This document shows positions 53,520-62,979 of a DNA stretch of 64,000 nucleotides, in pieces (position 1 is the first letter of the stretch; every line of letters begins with the position of its first letter). The notes under the pieces were generated by a model that made no database searches, was not told where the DNA came from, and saw nothing but the letters and a program-made list of their open reading frames with translations. Position numbers and translations under genes: made by a program. The DNA comes from Thioalkalivibrio sp. XN8 (GTDB lineage: Bacteria > Pseudomonadota > Gammaproteobacteria > Steroidobacterales > XN24), in assembly GCF_011058255.1 (NCBI RefSeq), contig NZ_JAALFH010000067.1:369724-433723 (forward strand), given 5' to 3'.

Positions 53520-55472
53520 ATGGCTACCAAACTGCACCTAGTCCGGCTTCACTCGCTGGCGAGGCAATTGGATAGCGAAGCACTGGAAATCCGGCAGCAC
53601 CTGGCGCGTTTTCCCCCGTTCGAGGGCCTGACGGACGCGCTGCTCGACCTGGTCGCCGAGAGCGTCGACGTCGCCTATTTCAAGGCCGGCAGCGAGATCC
53701 TCGAGCGCGAGCAGACGATCGATGCGCTGTATTACATTCGCAGCGGCGCGGTCGAGGTCTACCGGCGCGGCGGGGCCCTGCTCAACCGCCTCGAAGAGGG
53801 CGACATTTTCGGGCATTTCAGCCTGCTCCGGAATCATCGGGTCCACTTCCCGGTCAAGGCCATCGAAGACACGCTGGTCTACCTCGTGCCCGACGAGATA
53901 TTCCGGCGCCTGGGGACCGAGGACGAACAGTTCGCCGACTTCGTGGAACTCGACCGGCCGCGGCTACAGTCAGCGGTCGAGAAGCGGGGCGGCGACGCGG
54001 GACTGGCGACCACGCGCGTCCGCAAGCTGATCAGCCGGCCGCCCGTGATGGTCGACGCGAGTGTCACCGTCCGGGACGCCGCCACCCGCATGACCGCCAG
54101 CCACGCTACCTCGGTGCTGGTGCTTGGTGAAGAAGATGGCAATCCCCGCTATGCCGTGACTGCGCCGGAGGGCACGCAGGCCTGCCTGCTTGGCGTGCTC
54201 ACGGACGCCGATTTTCGCAGCCGGGTGGTGGCCGAGGGCAAGCCGCCGGAGACTCCGGTGAGCGAGATCGTGCAGGGACCGCCGACCACCATCCAGTCCG
54301 ACGAAACCCTGCAGGAAGCGATGCTGTGCATGCTGCGGAACAACCTGCAGCACCTGCCGGTGCTCCACCGCCGCACGCCGGTGGGCGTGCTGCATATTTC
54401 CGACATCATCCGCCACCAGACCCACACCAGCCTGTACCTGGTGGAGCGCATTTTCAGCCAGGGCAGCCCGCAGGCGCTGGCCCGGCTGCTGCCGGACGTG
54501 CGTGAGGCCTTTGTCCGCATGGTGGAGGAAGGCGCTGATTCCCAGGTGATCGGCAGTGCCCTGTCCACCATCGGCCGCAGCTTCACCCGCCGCCTGCTGG
54601 AGCTCGGCGAGGCGGAGCTGGGTCCGCCGCCGGTGCCGTACTGCTTCATGGCGCTCGGCTCGATGGCACGCAACGAGCAGACCATCGTGACCGACCAGGA
54701 CAATGCGCTGGTGCTGGACGACAGCTTCGATCCGGCCCGGCATGACGAGTACTTCGCCGCCCTGGGCCAGTTCGTGAGCGACGGCCTCGCGGCCTGTGGC
54801 TACAGCTATTGCACGGGCGGGATCATGGCCACCAACCGGGAATGGCGCCAGCCGTTGCGCGTCTGGCGCGAGTACTTCATCGACTGGATCGGCCAGCCGA
54901 CCCCCGAGCGACTGCTCCACAGCTCGATCTTCTTCGACCTCGACAGCGTGAGCGGCGAGGAGGCTTTCGTCGTGGCGCTGCAGGACCTGGTGGCCGAGCG
55001 CGCACCGCGCAGCCCGCTGTTCCTCGCGGCGATGGCCCGCAACGCGGGCAACCGCACGCCGCCGCTCGGCTTCTTCCGCAATTTCGTGATGGAGAAGGAC
55101 GGCAAGCAGAACAACACCATCAATGTGAAGCGTCGCGGCACCGCGCCCATGACGGACCTGATCCGGGTCCACGCGCTGGCCTGCGGCTCCACCGCCCAGA
55201 ACTCCTTCGACCGGCTCAACGATATCGCCCGCACCGACCTGTTGCCCAGCGGCGTCAGCGACCGCATTCGCTATGCGCTGGAGTTGATCTCCATGCTGCG
55301 CATCCGTCACCAGGCCATCGACCTCCAGCGCGACCACCCGCCGACCAACAGCATCGAGCCGGAGAACATTTCACCCGCCGAGCGGCATAACCTGAAAGAC
55401 GCCTTCCAGCTGCTCAGCGACGCCCAGAAGTTCCTCCAGTTCCGCTACCCGATCCCGGCCCGGCGGAGCTGA
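53520..55472 (+). CDS. Cyclic-nucleotide-binding/CBS/DUF294 nucleotidyltransferase-like protein
   Basis: 650 residues. N-terminal cNMP-binding-like domain (about 25-145, ILEREQTIDALYYIRSGAVE), a CBS pair (about 165-300), a DUF294 nucleotidyltransferase-like domain with GSMARNEQTIVTDQDNAL, and the DUF294 C-terminal helical domain. The GS...DQD pattern resembles the GlnD-type nucleotidyltransferase active site, suggesting a protein-modifying or regulatory enzyme, but the substrate is unknown. It starts 75 bp after the c-di-GMP protein and is followed 22 bp later by an exonuclease gene. This pair often co-occurs in proteobacteria. Confidence 0.88.
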   Translation: MATKLHLVRLHSLARQLDSEALEIRQHLARFPPFEGLTDALLDLVAESVDVAYFKAGSEILEREQTIDALYYIRSGAVEVYRRGGALLNRLEEGDIFGHFSLLRNHRVHFPVKAIEDTLVYLVPDEIFRRLGTEDEQFADFVELDRPRLQSAVEKRGGDAGLATTRVRKLISRPPVMVDASVTVRDAATRMTASHATSVLVLGEEDGNPRYAVTAPEGTQACLLGVLTDADFRSRVVAEGKPPETPVSEIVQGPPTTIQSDETLQEAMLCMLRNNLQHLPVLHRRTPVGVLHISDIIRHQTHTSLYLVERIFSQGSPQALARLLPDVREAFVRMVEEGADSQVIGSALSTIGRSFTRRLLELGEAELGPPPVPYCFMALGSMARNEQTIVTDQDNALVLDDSFDPARHDEYFAALGQFVSDGLAACGYSYCTGGIMATNREWRQPLRVWREYFIDWIGQPTPERLLHSSIFFDLDSVSGEEAFVVALQDLVAERAPRSPLFLAAMARNAGNRTPPLGFFRNFVMEKDGKQNNTINVKRRGTAPMTDLIRVHALACGSTAQNSFDRLNDIARTDLLPSGVSDRIRYALELISMLRIRHQAIDLQRDHPPTNSIEPENISPAERHNLKDAFQLLSDAQKFLQFRYPIPARRS

Positions 55473-55494
55473 TGCCGGCCGGCCCGCCGACAGG

Positions 55495-56202
55495 ATGAGC
55501 GCCGCGCAATCCCCCGACTGGCTCGCCCGCATGCAACGCCAGGCAGCTGCAGCGCGGGATCCGCGGCTGCGGCGCTTCTACGAAGCCTGGCAGCTGCCAG
55601 GGAGCACGCCGCTGCGGGACGTGCCGCTGGCGGCGCTGGACCTCGAGACCACCGGGATGGACCCGCGGCGCCATTCCATCGTCAGTATCGGCATCGTGCC
55701 CTTCGACCTGGGCCGAATCCGGTTCTCGCAACGCCGCCACTGGATCGTGCGTCCGCGCTTTCCCCTGCAGGCGCTCTCGGTGACGCTGCACCACATCACG
55801 CACTCCGACCTGGCCGCGGCCCCGGATCTCGGCGAGGTGCTGGGAGACGTTCTCGACGCGCTCGCGGGGCGACTGCCGGTCGTGCACTACTATCCCATCG
55901 AGCGCGCCTTCCTCGATTCGGCGCTGCGCTTTCGCCTGGACGAGGGCATCGAGTTCCCGGTCATCGACACCATGCAACTGGAGGCCCGCTGGTACCGCCA
56001 GTCGCTGGGGGCGCGGTTGCGACACTGGCTGGGACGCCGGCCGGTGTCGATCCGCCTGCATGAGAGCCGGCTGCGCTACGGCCTTCCGGCCTACCAGCCG
56101 CACCATGCGGCGCTCGACGCGCTCGCCACGGCCGAGCTGCTCCAGGCCCAGGTGGCGGCGCGGTTCAGCCCGGATACGCCGGTCGAGGCCTTGTGGTGCT
56201 AG
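55495..56202 (+). CDS. DnaQ-like 3'-5' exonuclease (DEDD family)
   Basis: 235 residues. Exo I motif ALDLETTGMDP (Asp49, Glu51), Exo II in VVHYYPIERAFLD, and Exo III in PHHAALDALATAELL with the usual His and Asp. The family includes the proofreading subunit of DNA polymerase III and many stand-alone nucleases; this protein has none of the PolC or polymerase-binding extension. Coupled to the DUF294 gene by close spacing and perhaps functionally linked. Ends next to a hairpin before the convergent BCCT gene. Confidence 0.88.
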   Translation: MSAAQSPDWLARMQRQAAAARDPRLRRFYEAWQLPGSTPLRDVPLAALDLETTGMDPRRHSIVSIGIVPFDLGRIRFSQRRHWIVRPRFPLQALSVTLHHITHSDLAAAPDLGEVLGDVLDALAGRLPVVHYYPIERAFLDSALRFRLDEGIEFPVIDTMQLEARWYRQSLGARLRHWLGRRPVSIRLHESRLRYGLPAYQPHHAALDALATAELLQAQVAARFSPDTPVEALWC

Positions 56203-56210
56203 GGCGAACA

Positions 56211-56234
56211 GGGGGCGGCGCCGCGGCCGCCCCC
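56211..56234. terminator. GC-rich hairpin between convergent genes
   Basis: GGGGGCGGC and GCCGCCCCC form a 9-bp stem with a six-base loop. No T-run on either side. It may act as a bidirectional terminator between the exonuclease and transporter genes, but support is weak. Confidence 0.35.
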
Positions 56235-56241
56235 GCCGCCT

Positions 56242-57906
56242 TCACCCCCGTGGCTCGCTCATCAATCCCTTGATGATGGCGTAGCAGCCCACCAGCAGCA
56301 CGATCGTGAACGGCAGCCCGGTGGAGACCGCCATCGCCTGCAGCGCAACCAGCCCGCCACCCAGCAGCAGGGCGACGGCGATGCCGCCCTCGATGAAGGC
56401 CCAGAACACGCGCTGTGCCTTGGGCGCATCCACCTTGCCGCCGGCGGTGATGGTGTCGATCACCAGGGACCCGGAGTCCGAGGAGGTGATGAAGAACACG
56501 ATCACCAGCACGATGCCGACGAAGGAGGTGATCTGGGTGAGCGGCAACTCGCTCAGCATCACGAACAGCTTGACCTCCAGGGCGGCTTCCTTCACACCCT
56601 CGAAACCGTAACTGATGAACTGGTCGATGGCGGTGCCGCCGAAGGCCGTCATCCACAGCACCGAGACCAACGAGGGCACGAGCAGGACGGCAATGAGGAA
56701 CTCCCGCACCGTGCGCCCGCGGCTGACCCGGGCGATGAACATGCCGACGAAGGGCGACCAGCTGATCCACCAGGCCCAGTAGAAGGCCGTCCAGCCCTGG
56801 CTGAAGTTCGCGTCCTCCCGGCCGAAGGGATTGGACAGCGCAGGCAGGTTGGCGACATAGGCCCACAGGTTCCCGAAGAACCCGCTGAGGATAGCCAGCG
56901 TCGGGCCGACAATGAGCACGAACAGCAGCAGCACGAACGCCAGCACCATGTTGACTTCGGACAGCCTCTTCACGCCCTTGTCGACGCCGGCCACGATCGA
57001 CAGGGTGGCGACCAGGGTGATGCCGAGAATCAGCAGCACCATGGTGACGTTGCCCCCGGGGAGCCCGAACAGGTAGCCCAGCCCGGCCGCCGCCTGCGAA
57101 GCGCCGATACCCAGCGAGGTCGCCAGCCCGAACAGCGTGGCGAACACGGCCAGCATATCGATGACGTGGCCCGGCCAGCCCCACACCCGCTCGCCCAGGA
57201 TGGGATAGAAGATGGAGCGGATCGTCAGCGGGAGCCCCTTGTTGAAAGAAAACAAGGCGAGCGCCAGCGCGACCACCGCGTAAATGGCCCAGGGATGCAG
57301 GCCCCAATGGAAGATCGTGGCAGCCATGCCGAGCCGGCGCGCCGCTTCGGTGTCCCCGGCGGCGGCGCCCAGGGGCGCCCAGTCGGTACGGACACCGTTC
57401 TCCATGGTGACGCCTGCCAGTGCGGACTCGAAATGCGACATGGGCTCCGAGACGCCGTAGAACATCAGGCCGATGCCCATGCCCGCGGCGAACAGCATCG
57501 AGAACCAGCCGACGTAAGAGAAGTCCGGCGTGGCCTCGGTGCCGCCGATGCGCACCTTGCCCAGCGGGGAGAAGATGAGCCCCAGGCACAACACCACGAA
57601 GATGTTGCCGGCGAGGATGAAAAACCAGGCGAGGTTCCCAGTGAGCCAGTTCCGCATGGCGCCGAACAGCGGCTCGACCTCGTTCTGCAGGGCCAGGGTG
57701 AGAATCACGAAGAACAGCGTGACAAAGGCCGAGATCGCGAATACCTTGCCGTGAATGTCAAGCGTGATGCCGAGCGGCGACGCAGTGTAGTTGTCCTGGC
57801 CGATTACGTAATCGGTATCGATCAGCGTGGACTCGCCCTCGGGCGCGGGTACGCCTTCGCTGACCTCGGTCGGTTCGGGTGCTCCCTTGTGGTCGTTTTT
57901 CTCCAC
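56242..57906 (-). CDS. BCCT family betaine/carnitine/choline transporter
   Basis: 554 residues, twelve predicted helices. The family signature WTAFYWAWWISWSPFVGMFI, then RVSRGRTVREF, is present, together with YGVSEPMSHFESAL and FHWGLHPWAIYAVVALALAL. The acidic N-terminus is cytoplasmic. These carriers take up compatible solutes such as glycine betaine, usually driven by sodium. A universal stress protein gene lies 18 bp upstream on the same strand, suggesting one operon for osmotic stress. The exact substrate is undetermined. Confidence 0.93.
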   Translation of the reverse strand: MEKNDHKGAPEPTEVSEGVPAPEGESTLIDTDYVIGQDNYTASPLGITLDIHGKVFAISAFVTLFFVILTLALQNEVEPLFGAMRNWLTGNLAWFFILAGNIFVVLCLGLIFSPLGKVRIGGTEATPDFSYVGWFSMLFAAGMGIGLMFYGVSEPMSHFESALAGVTMENGVRTDWAPLGAAAGDTEAARRLGMAATIFHWGLHPWAIYAVVALALALFSFNKGLPLTIRSIFYPILGERVWGWPGHVIDMLAVFATLFGLATSLGIGASQAAAGLGYLFGLPGGNVTMVLLILGITLVATLSIVAGVDKGVKRLSEVNMVLAFVLLLFVLIVGPTLAILSGFFGNLWAYVANLPALSNPFGREDANFSQGWTAFYWAWWISWSPFVGMFIARVSRGRTVREFLIAVLLVPSLVSVLWMTAFGGTAIDQFISYGFEGVKEAALEVKLFVMLSELPLTQITSFVGIVLVIVFFITSSDSGSLVIDTITAGGKVDAPKAQRVFWAFIEGGIAVALLLGGGLVALQAMAVSTGLPFTIVLLVGCYAIIKGLMSEPRG

Positions 57907-57924
57907 GGGGCCAACCTCCTTTTT

Positions 57925-58353
57925 TTAACTGTTGTGCGGCGGCCGCACGAGGAACACGGAAACGTCGGAGTGCTTGGCGACCTTGTCGCCATGCGAGGGC
58001 ATGATGGCGTCTACCTTGTGGGGCAGGTGGGTAGCCATCAGCACCAGGTCAGCGCCGATCTCATCGGCGGTCTTGACCAGGATCTGCTCCAGGTCCGCCG
58101 TCGGATCGTGGCTGACGAGCACGCGGGAGCTGGCAGGCTGGCCATGGCGGCGGGCCTGCTCAGCGGCGAACGCGGCGAGCTTCTGCTCGTACTCCGCCGG
58201 GGTCCGGGCTACCGGGCCCGGCGTGTTGGCGGTGACGCTGACGTAACAGACTTCTGCATCGTAGTGCCGCGCCATGTCGGCTGCGACCTGGAGCGAGCGC
58301 TCGAGCGCATCCAGGTGAGCCAGGTCAACGGGAACCATGATCTTGCTGTACAT
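57925..58353 (-). CDS. Universal stress protein family protein
   Basis: 142 residues: MYSKIMVPVDLAHLDALERS at the N-terminus and the ADEIGADLVLMATH strand near the end. The ATP-binding pattern G-x2-G-x9-G-S/T is not recognisable; the corresponding stretch reads ATHLPHKVDAIMPSHGDKVA. It may thus belong to the non-ATP-binding Usp group, or have a variant site. GGGAGG precedes the ATG. Placed directly upstream of the BCCT carrier, as regulatory Usp proteins are beside some compatible-solute transporters (TeaD with TeaABC). Confidence 0.9.
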   Translation of the reverse strand: MYSKIMVPVDLAHLDALERSLQVAADMARHYDAEVCYVSVTANTPGPVARTPAEYEQKLAAFAAEQARRHGQPASSRVLVSHDPTADLEQILVKTADEIGADLVLMATHLPHKVDAIMPSHGDKVAKHSDVSVFLVRPPHNS

Positions 58354-58571
58354 GCCCGTGTACCTCCCTTTGGCTTTTTTTTGCTTGAAGATTTGGCGGC
58401 GCAGGGGACGCGCGCGACGGCACGCGAGAGATTGGGCTGCGCCTTTTCACCCTAACATCCTTGGCGCGCGACTGCGAATCGCCGGCTTGCCACGCTGGCC
58501 TGCGGGGGCATCCGGGGCCGATAATGCAGCCATTCGTTCACGCACACCGTCCCACGAGGAGCATTCTCACG

Positions 58572-59609
58572 GTGGCCAGCCACAGCACAGATGCCTTCGC
58601 CGGACTGGCCGTCGTGACCGCCCTGGCAACGGTGGCAACGCTGGTGCCGGGCATCCTGGCGCTGCTGCCGGCATTCGCCGGCGTCCCGCTGAGTCCGGTG
58701 CTCGTGGCCATCGTGCTCGGCCTGGCCTGCGCGGGCGCGGCGCGGACCCGGCCTTCGTGGGCGCCCGGCCTGCAACTGGCAGCGGGCCCGCTGCTCAAGT
58801 TTGCCGTCATGCTGATCGGGCTGCGGCTGTCGCTGGCGCAGCTGGGCGTACTGGGATTGCAGGCACTGCCGCTGGTGCTCGGCGCACTGGTCACGGGGCT
58901 GGGCCTCGCCCTGTGGCTTGGCCGCATGCTGGGTGTCGGCCGCAAGCTGACGGCGCTGGTGGCCGTTGGGTCTGCCATCTGCGGCGCTTCGGCGATTGCG
59001 GCCACGGCCCCGGCGCTCAGGCCCAGGCCGGAAGAGACAGCCTACGCGCTGGCCTGCGTGGCACTGTTCGGCCTGGCCGCGACGATCCTGTATCCCTGGC
59101 TCCTGCAGGCCTGGCTCGGCGACGCGCGGCTGGTCGGGCTGGTGCTCGGGGCGGCGGTGCACGACACGGCCCAGGTGACCGCGGCGGCAGTCCTGCACGA
59201 GCAGACTTTCGGCGCCGGCGAGACCGTGGCCGCGGCCACCGTCACCAAGCTGCTGCGCAACCTGACCATGATGATCGTGATTCCCTGGATCGTCTGGTGG
59301 GGCCTGCGGGGCGAAAAGCGAGACGGCGCCGAAACGCACTTCCCGCTCTTCGTGCTGGGTTTCATCGGCTTTGCCGCCCTGCGCAGCACCGGTGACTGGC
59401 TGGTGCCCGACGCCCCCTGGTGGCAATGGGTCATCAGCCTGGGTGGCGACGCCAGCGCTTTCCTTTTCGCCATGGCGATGGCCGCCATCGGCATGCAGAT
59501 TCGCCTCGCCGCGCTGCGGGCGCTGGGCCCCAGGCCGGCACTGATCGCCTTGTTGACGGCGCTCGGTATGGGCGCGGTCGCGCTCGGCCTGGTGCGGCTG
59601 CTCGCCTGA
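58572..59609 (+). CDS. YeiH/UPF0324 family putative sulfate exporter-type permease
   Basis: 345 residues from the GTG at 58572, which has GAGGAG upstream and gives the family length; an ATG at 58524 is an alternative that adds 16 residues. About ten hydrophobic helices with the family motifs KFAVMLIGLRLSL, AVGSAICGASAIAATAPAL, HDTAQVTAAA and TKLLRNLTMMIVIPW. The function of UPF0324 proteins is not settled; a role in anion export is often suggested. Monocistronic, convergent with a lipoprotein gene. Confidence 0.9.
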   Translation: MASHSTDAFAGLAVVTALATVATLVPGILALLPAFAGVPLSPVLVAIVLGLACAGAARTRPSWAPGLQLAAGPLLKFAVMLIGLRLSLAQLGVLGLQALPLVLGALVTGLGLALWLGRMLGVGRKLTALVAVGSAICGASAIAATAPALRPRPEETAYALACVALFGLAATILYPWLLQAWLGDARLVGLVLGAAVHDTAQVTAAAVLHEQTFGAGETVAAATVTKLLRNLTMMIVIPWIVWWGLRGEKRDGAETHFPLFVLGFIGFAALRSTGDWLVPDAPWWQWVISLGGDASAFLFAMAMAAIGMQIRLAALRALGPRPALIALLTALGMGAVALGLVRLLA

Positions 59610-59621
59610 TGCCCCGACCGC

Positions 59622-60188
59622 CTACCAGGCGCCGGGCACGCCGGCAGTGGCCTGGTAACCGTAGTGGGCGCTGACGTAGCAGCTGTTGCCGGTAGGGAAC
59701 CAGCGGGCGACAAGCACGACCGGGCCGGTCTCGACCAGGTGTTCGCGTGAAACCGGCTTGTGCTCGGCGCGTGCTCCGCCAGGCGGGCCGTAGTGGGCGA
59801 TGAAGGGCGCGCCGAACCTGTCCCGCAGGGCGATGCAGGCCGCCTCGCCGGTGGCCTGCAACGGAGCATCGAGCGTGACCTCGATCTCGGCGATCCGGCC
59901 GGCGATAGCCATCCCCATGGCGCTCACCGGCAGGTCGGCGAGCCGGGCGCTGAAGCGCACCTCGTCCAGCCCGTTGCACCCCAGGCCGGCGAAAGCGGTT
60001 TCCGGCGCCGCAGCCATCGTGGCGGCCACGGTTTCCTGGTAGTCGCGGTCGAGGCGGAGCGGACCGATGCCCTCCGGGCCCATGGCCAGCAGCGGCTCGG
60101 GCTGCCGTGCACAGCCGCAAAGAAGAACGCTCGCCGCTGCCAGAGCGACGAGCGTTCGCAGGGGGACCCCGGGGCCCCGTCCCGTCAC
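59622..60188 (-). CDS. Hypothetical lipoprotein
   Basis: 188 residues from a GTG overlapping the sodC stop (GTGA), so coupled to sodC. Signal peptide with lipobox LLCGC (Cys24 or Cys26). The mature part contains GLGCNGLDEVRF, IAEIEVTLDAPLQATGEAAC and WFPTGNSCYVSAHYGYQ, with several cysteines that could form disulfides. No family recognised. The coupling to sodC suggests a periplasmic envelope role, not more. Confidence 0.75.
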   Translation of the reverse strand: MTGRGPGVPLRTLVALAAASVLLCGCARQPEPLLAMGPEGIGPLRLDRDYQETVAATMAAAPETAFAGLGCNGLDEVRFSARLADLPVSAMGMAIAGRIAEIEVTLDAPLQATGEAACIALRDRFGAPFIAHYGPPGGARAEHKPVSREHLVETGPVVLVARWFPTGNSCYVSAHYGYQATAGVPGAW

Positions 60189-60727
60189 TTGGCCTTGATG
60201 ACGCCGCAGGCGATCCGCGGGCCCGCGCCGCCGATCGGCTGCGTGATGTGATCGTCGCGGTTGATATGGATGACCAGCGCCGCGCCGTCCTCGTCGAGGA
60301 TGGTCGCCCTGCCTTCGGCGCCGCCGAGCGAGGCCAGCGGCGTGAACATCTCGACCTTCACGCTGCCGTCATCGAGGACGATCAGGTTCGGCAGGTCGCC
60401 GGCGTCCGGGCCCTTGGGGTTCATCAGGCCATGTTCCTTGCCGTCGGGGTTGAGATGCCCCTTGGAGGCGACGAAGCCGGCGTCCGGATCCTCGCAGGTA
60501 CCGACGCTATGGATGTGAATGGCCTTGGGCCCCGGCGGCAGCCCGTTCAGGTCCAGGTAAATGGCGACCCCGTTCGGGCCCTCGGTGAGCGAGGCGGTGC
60601 CAACCGACTTGCTCTCCTTGTCGATGAACGCCGCGGTGGCCTCCTTGACGCCGTGATTGTCAGCGCCGGCGGCCATGGCGAAGGTGGCACCCAAAGCCAG
60701 TAGTGAAAACCTGGTGAATCTCCTCAT
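60185..60727 (-). CDS. sodC: Superoxide dismutase [Cu-Zn]
   Basis: 180 residues. Signal peptide (about 1-21), then the Cu-Zn SOD beta-barrel: copper ligands in AIHIHSVGTCEDP, metal-binding HLNPDGKEHG, and the C-terminal GGAGPRIACGVIKAK with the disulfide cysteine. Periplasmic detoxification of superoxide. First gene of a two-gene unit with the lipoprotein; divergent from the AbgT-type carrier. Confidence 0.95.
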   Translation of the reverse strand: MRRFTRFSLLALGATFAMAAGADNHGVKEATAAFIDKESKSVGTASLTEGPNGVAIYLDLNGLPPGPKAIHIHSVGTCEDPDAGFVASKGHLNPDGKEHGLMNPKGPDAGDLPNLIVLDDGSVKVEMFTPLASLGGAEGRATILDEDGAALVIHINRDDHITQPIGGAGPRIACGVIKAK

Positions 60728-60873
60728 AGTCGCATCCTCGCGCTGTTATTGGTTTAGCAGAAACTGTTACAGGCTAATCCTTTCCGCGGCCGCTTGACAA
60801 TAACCGGGGATTCGCCCGCCGCCCGCATCCGCTTATACTCCGGCGCTGGCCGTGCCGGGACCGGGGAGTGGAA

Positions 60874-62424
60874 ATGAGCCAGCAGCAGCCGAGCAGGGGA
60901 CAGTCCTTCACGCAATTCGTCGAGCGTGTCGGCCACAAGATCCCGGATCCTGTGATCATCTTCATGGCCTTCTATCCCTTGGCTTTTCTCGCCACGATCC
61001 TGCTGGGCGGCCATACCTTCGAGACCATCGGCGCCGGCGGCGAGCCGGTCGGCTACCAGATCCTGCCCATGTACCAGGCGGAGCATGTGCGCTGGATCTT
61101 CGACAACGCGCTGCTGCAGAACTGGCTGGCCTTCGGCAACGGCGTCCTCGCCGTGATCATGGTAGTGATGCTCGCGATCGGCGTGGCCGAGAACTCGGGC
61201 CTGTTCGCGGCGCTGATCAAGCGGGCCGGCACCCACATTCCGCAGCAATGGCTGCCGCTGCTGTTGATGTTTCTCGGCATCACCAGTTCGGTGGCGACCG
61301 ACGCCGGCTACCTGGTGCTCATCCCGCTGGCAGGGCTGTTGTACGCCGGACTCGGCAAGAACCCGCTCATCGGCATGGCGGCCGCCTTCGCCGGCGTCTC
61401 CGCCGGCTTCAGCGCCAACCTGATTCCAGGCACGCCGATCGACGTGATCATCGGCATGAACGCCCAGGTCTTCGCCGAGTCGCAGGGCATCCCGTTCACC
61501 ACTGCCGATGGTGCCCCGCTGCGCCCGGCGACCATGCACTACTGGTTCATCGCGACCTCGACCGTGGTGCTGGCGTTTACCGGCGCCTGGGTTACCCGGC
61601 GTTTCGTCGAGCCCAAGCTCGAGCATGCGCCCTTCGAGGTGCCGCCCGACATCAACCCGGGCGAGTTCGAGGTGGGGGAGGCCGAGCGGCGCGGGCTCAA
61701 GGCCGCCGGCTGGGGGCTCCTGGTCGCCGCCGCAGCCATTGGCGGACTTATCCTCGGTCCGCTCGGCGCTTACACCGACGAGTCCGGCCAGGAAGTGCTG
61801 CCGTTCCTCAACAACATCATCCTGCTGATCTCGCTGTTCTTCATCATCGAGGGGGTGTTCTTCGGCTACGCCTCGGGCAACTTCCGCGGCGTCGCGGACG
61901 TGGTCAAGGCGATGGTGAAGCAGATGAACACCATGGGCTACATCCTGGTGCTCACCTTCTTCAGCTACAACTTCCTCGGCCTGCTGCGCTACAGCGGGCT
62001 CGGTTCCTACATCACCTACCTTGGCGCCGAGGCGCTGGTGGGCTTGGGCCTGCAGGAATTCCCGGTGCTGCTGCTGATCGGCTTCGTCCTTACGACAGCC
62101 TTGATCAACCTGTTCATCGGCGGGCTGACTTCGAAATGGATGCTGCTCGGCCCGATCTTCGTGCCCATGCTGTATTTCGTGAATCCGGCGATGACGCCGG
62201 ACCTGGTCGCCGCAGCCTTCCGCGTTGCGGACTCGGCGACCAACATCATCACCCCCATGATGGTGTATTCGGGCGTCATCCTTTCTTTCATGCGCAAGTA
62301 CCGGCCGGGACTGGGCTTCGGCGACATGCTGCTGATCATGCTGCCGTATTCCGTGGTGTTCCTGGTGGTGTGGACAGCGTTGCTGGTGGCCTTTTTCGTC
62401 GTCGGCATTCCGCTGGGCTTCTGA
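60874..62424 (+). CDS. AbgT family transporter
   Basis: 516 residues from the ATG with GGGGAG just upstream; a GTG six bases earlier overlaps that site. Family sequence VGHKIPDPVIIFMAFYPLAF near the start, TSSVATDAGYLVLIPLAG, FAGVSAGFSANLIPGTPID, and SKWMLLGPIFVPMLY in the second half. AbgT proteins import p-aminobenzoyl-glutamate or export sulfonamide-like compounds; which applies here is unknown. Followed 57 bp later by a small membrane protein. Confidence 0.93.
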   Translation: MSQQQPSRGQSFTQFVERVGHKIPDPVIIFMAFYPLAFLATILLGGHTFETIGAGGEPVGYQILPMYQAEHVRWIFDNALLQNWLAFGNGVLAVIMVVMLAIGVAENSGLFAALIKRAGTHIPQQWLPLLLMFLGITSSVATDAGYLVLIPLAGLLYAGLGKNPLIGMAAAFAGVSAGFSANLIPGTPIDVIIGMNAQVFAESQGIPFTTADGAPLRPATMHYWFIATSTVVLAFTGAWVTRRFVEPKLEHAPFEVPPDINPGEFEVGEAERRGLKAAGWGLLVAAAAIGGLILGPLGAYTDESGQEVLPFLNNIILLISLFFIIEGVFFGYASGNFRGVADVVKAMVKQMNTMGYILVLTFFSYNFLGLLRYSGLGSYITYLGAEALVGLGLQEFPVLLLIGFVLTTALINLFIGGLTSKWMLLGPIFVPMLYFVNPAMTPDLVAAAFRVADSATNIITPMMVYSGVILSFMRKYRPGLGFGDMLLIMLPYSVVFLVVWTALLVAFFVVGIPLGF

Positions 62425-62481
62425 GCGGCCCGGCATACGCAGGAGCCAGATCCGATTCACTCTGCAAGGAGACTGTGAAAC

Positions 62482-62940
62482 ATGCTTGGAGGACTGTCGC
62501 GAACGGCCTCGTTCACGCTCGGGACCATCGCCGTGATCGTCGCCACGGCAGCCATCGCGCTGCTCGGCAAGTCGATGATCGACGGTTCCAATCCCGAGGA
62601 ACTGGATTTCTGGCACGCCGGTTACTACCGGGACGCCTCCATGGATCGCGTGTTCACCATCGGCTTCAATCCCGCGATCGGCAAGGCAGAGGTCTACGAT
62701 TACGCGGGGCAGCTGATGCATAGCGCGGGGCATGTGACGACGGCCTATTTCTACCCTGCCGACAGCCGCATCCCCACCGGTGTCCTGGCGGGCGCCACCA
62801 GCATGGCGGAAGCGCGCCGGGCGATTGACCCCGCAACCGGGGCCAGCCCATGGCGTTACGCGGCGCGCAAGGACGAAAACCGGCAGCTGCGGGTGGTGGA
62901 CTGCGAAGCGGAACCCGACGAGAGCCTGTGCGCCCCCTGA
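62482..62940 (+). CDS. Hypothetical membrane-anchored protein
   Basis: 152 residues. One N-terminal transmembrane segment (about 10-28) and a soluble domain with IGFNPAIGKAEVYDYAGQLM and HVTTAYFYPADSRIP. GCAAGGAGA lies upstream of the ATG. It probably shares a transcript with the AbgT-type gene. No family recognised. Confidence 0.75.
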   Translation: MLGGLSRTASFTLGTIAVIVATAAIALLGKSMIDGSNPEELDFWHAGYYRDASMDRVFTIGFNPAIGKAEVYDYAGQLMHSAGHVTTAYFYPADSRIPTGVLAGATSMAEARRAIDPATGASPWRYAARKDENRQLRVVDCEAEPDESLCAP

Positions 62941-62979
62941 GCCCGCCCTCAGGGATTTAGTGCATCCGCGGCAACCTGC

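Noticed and set aside
60780-60873. TTGACA and TATACT upstream of the AbgT-type gene as a promoter pair
   Set aside because: The two elements are about 34 bp apart, too far for a sigma-70 promoter; no suitable -35 was seen for the TATACT.
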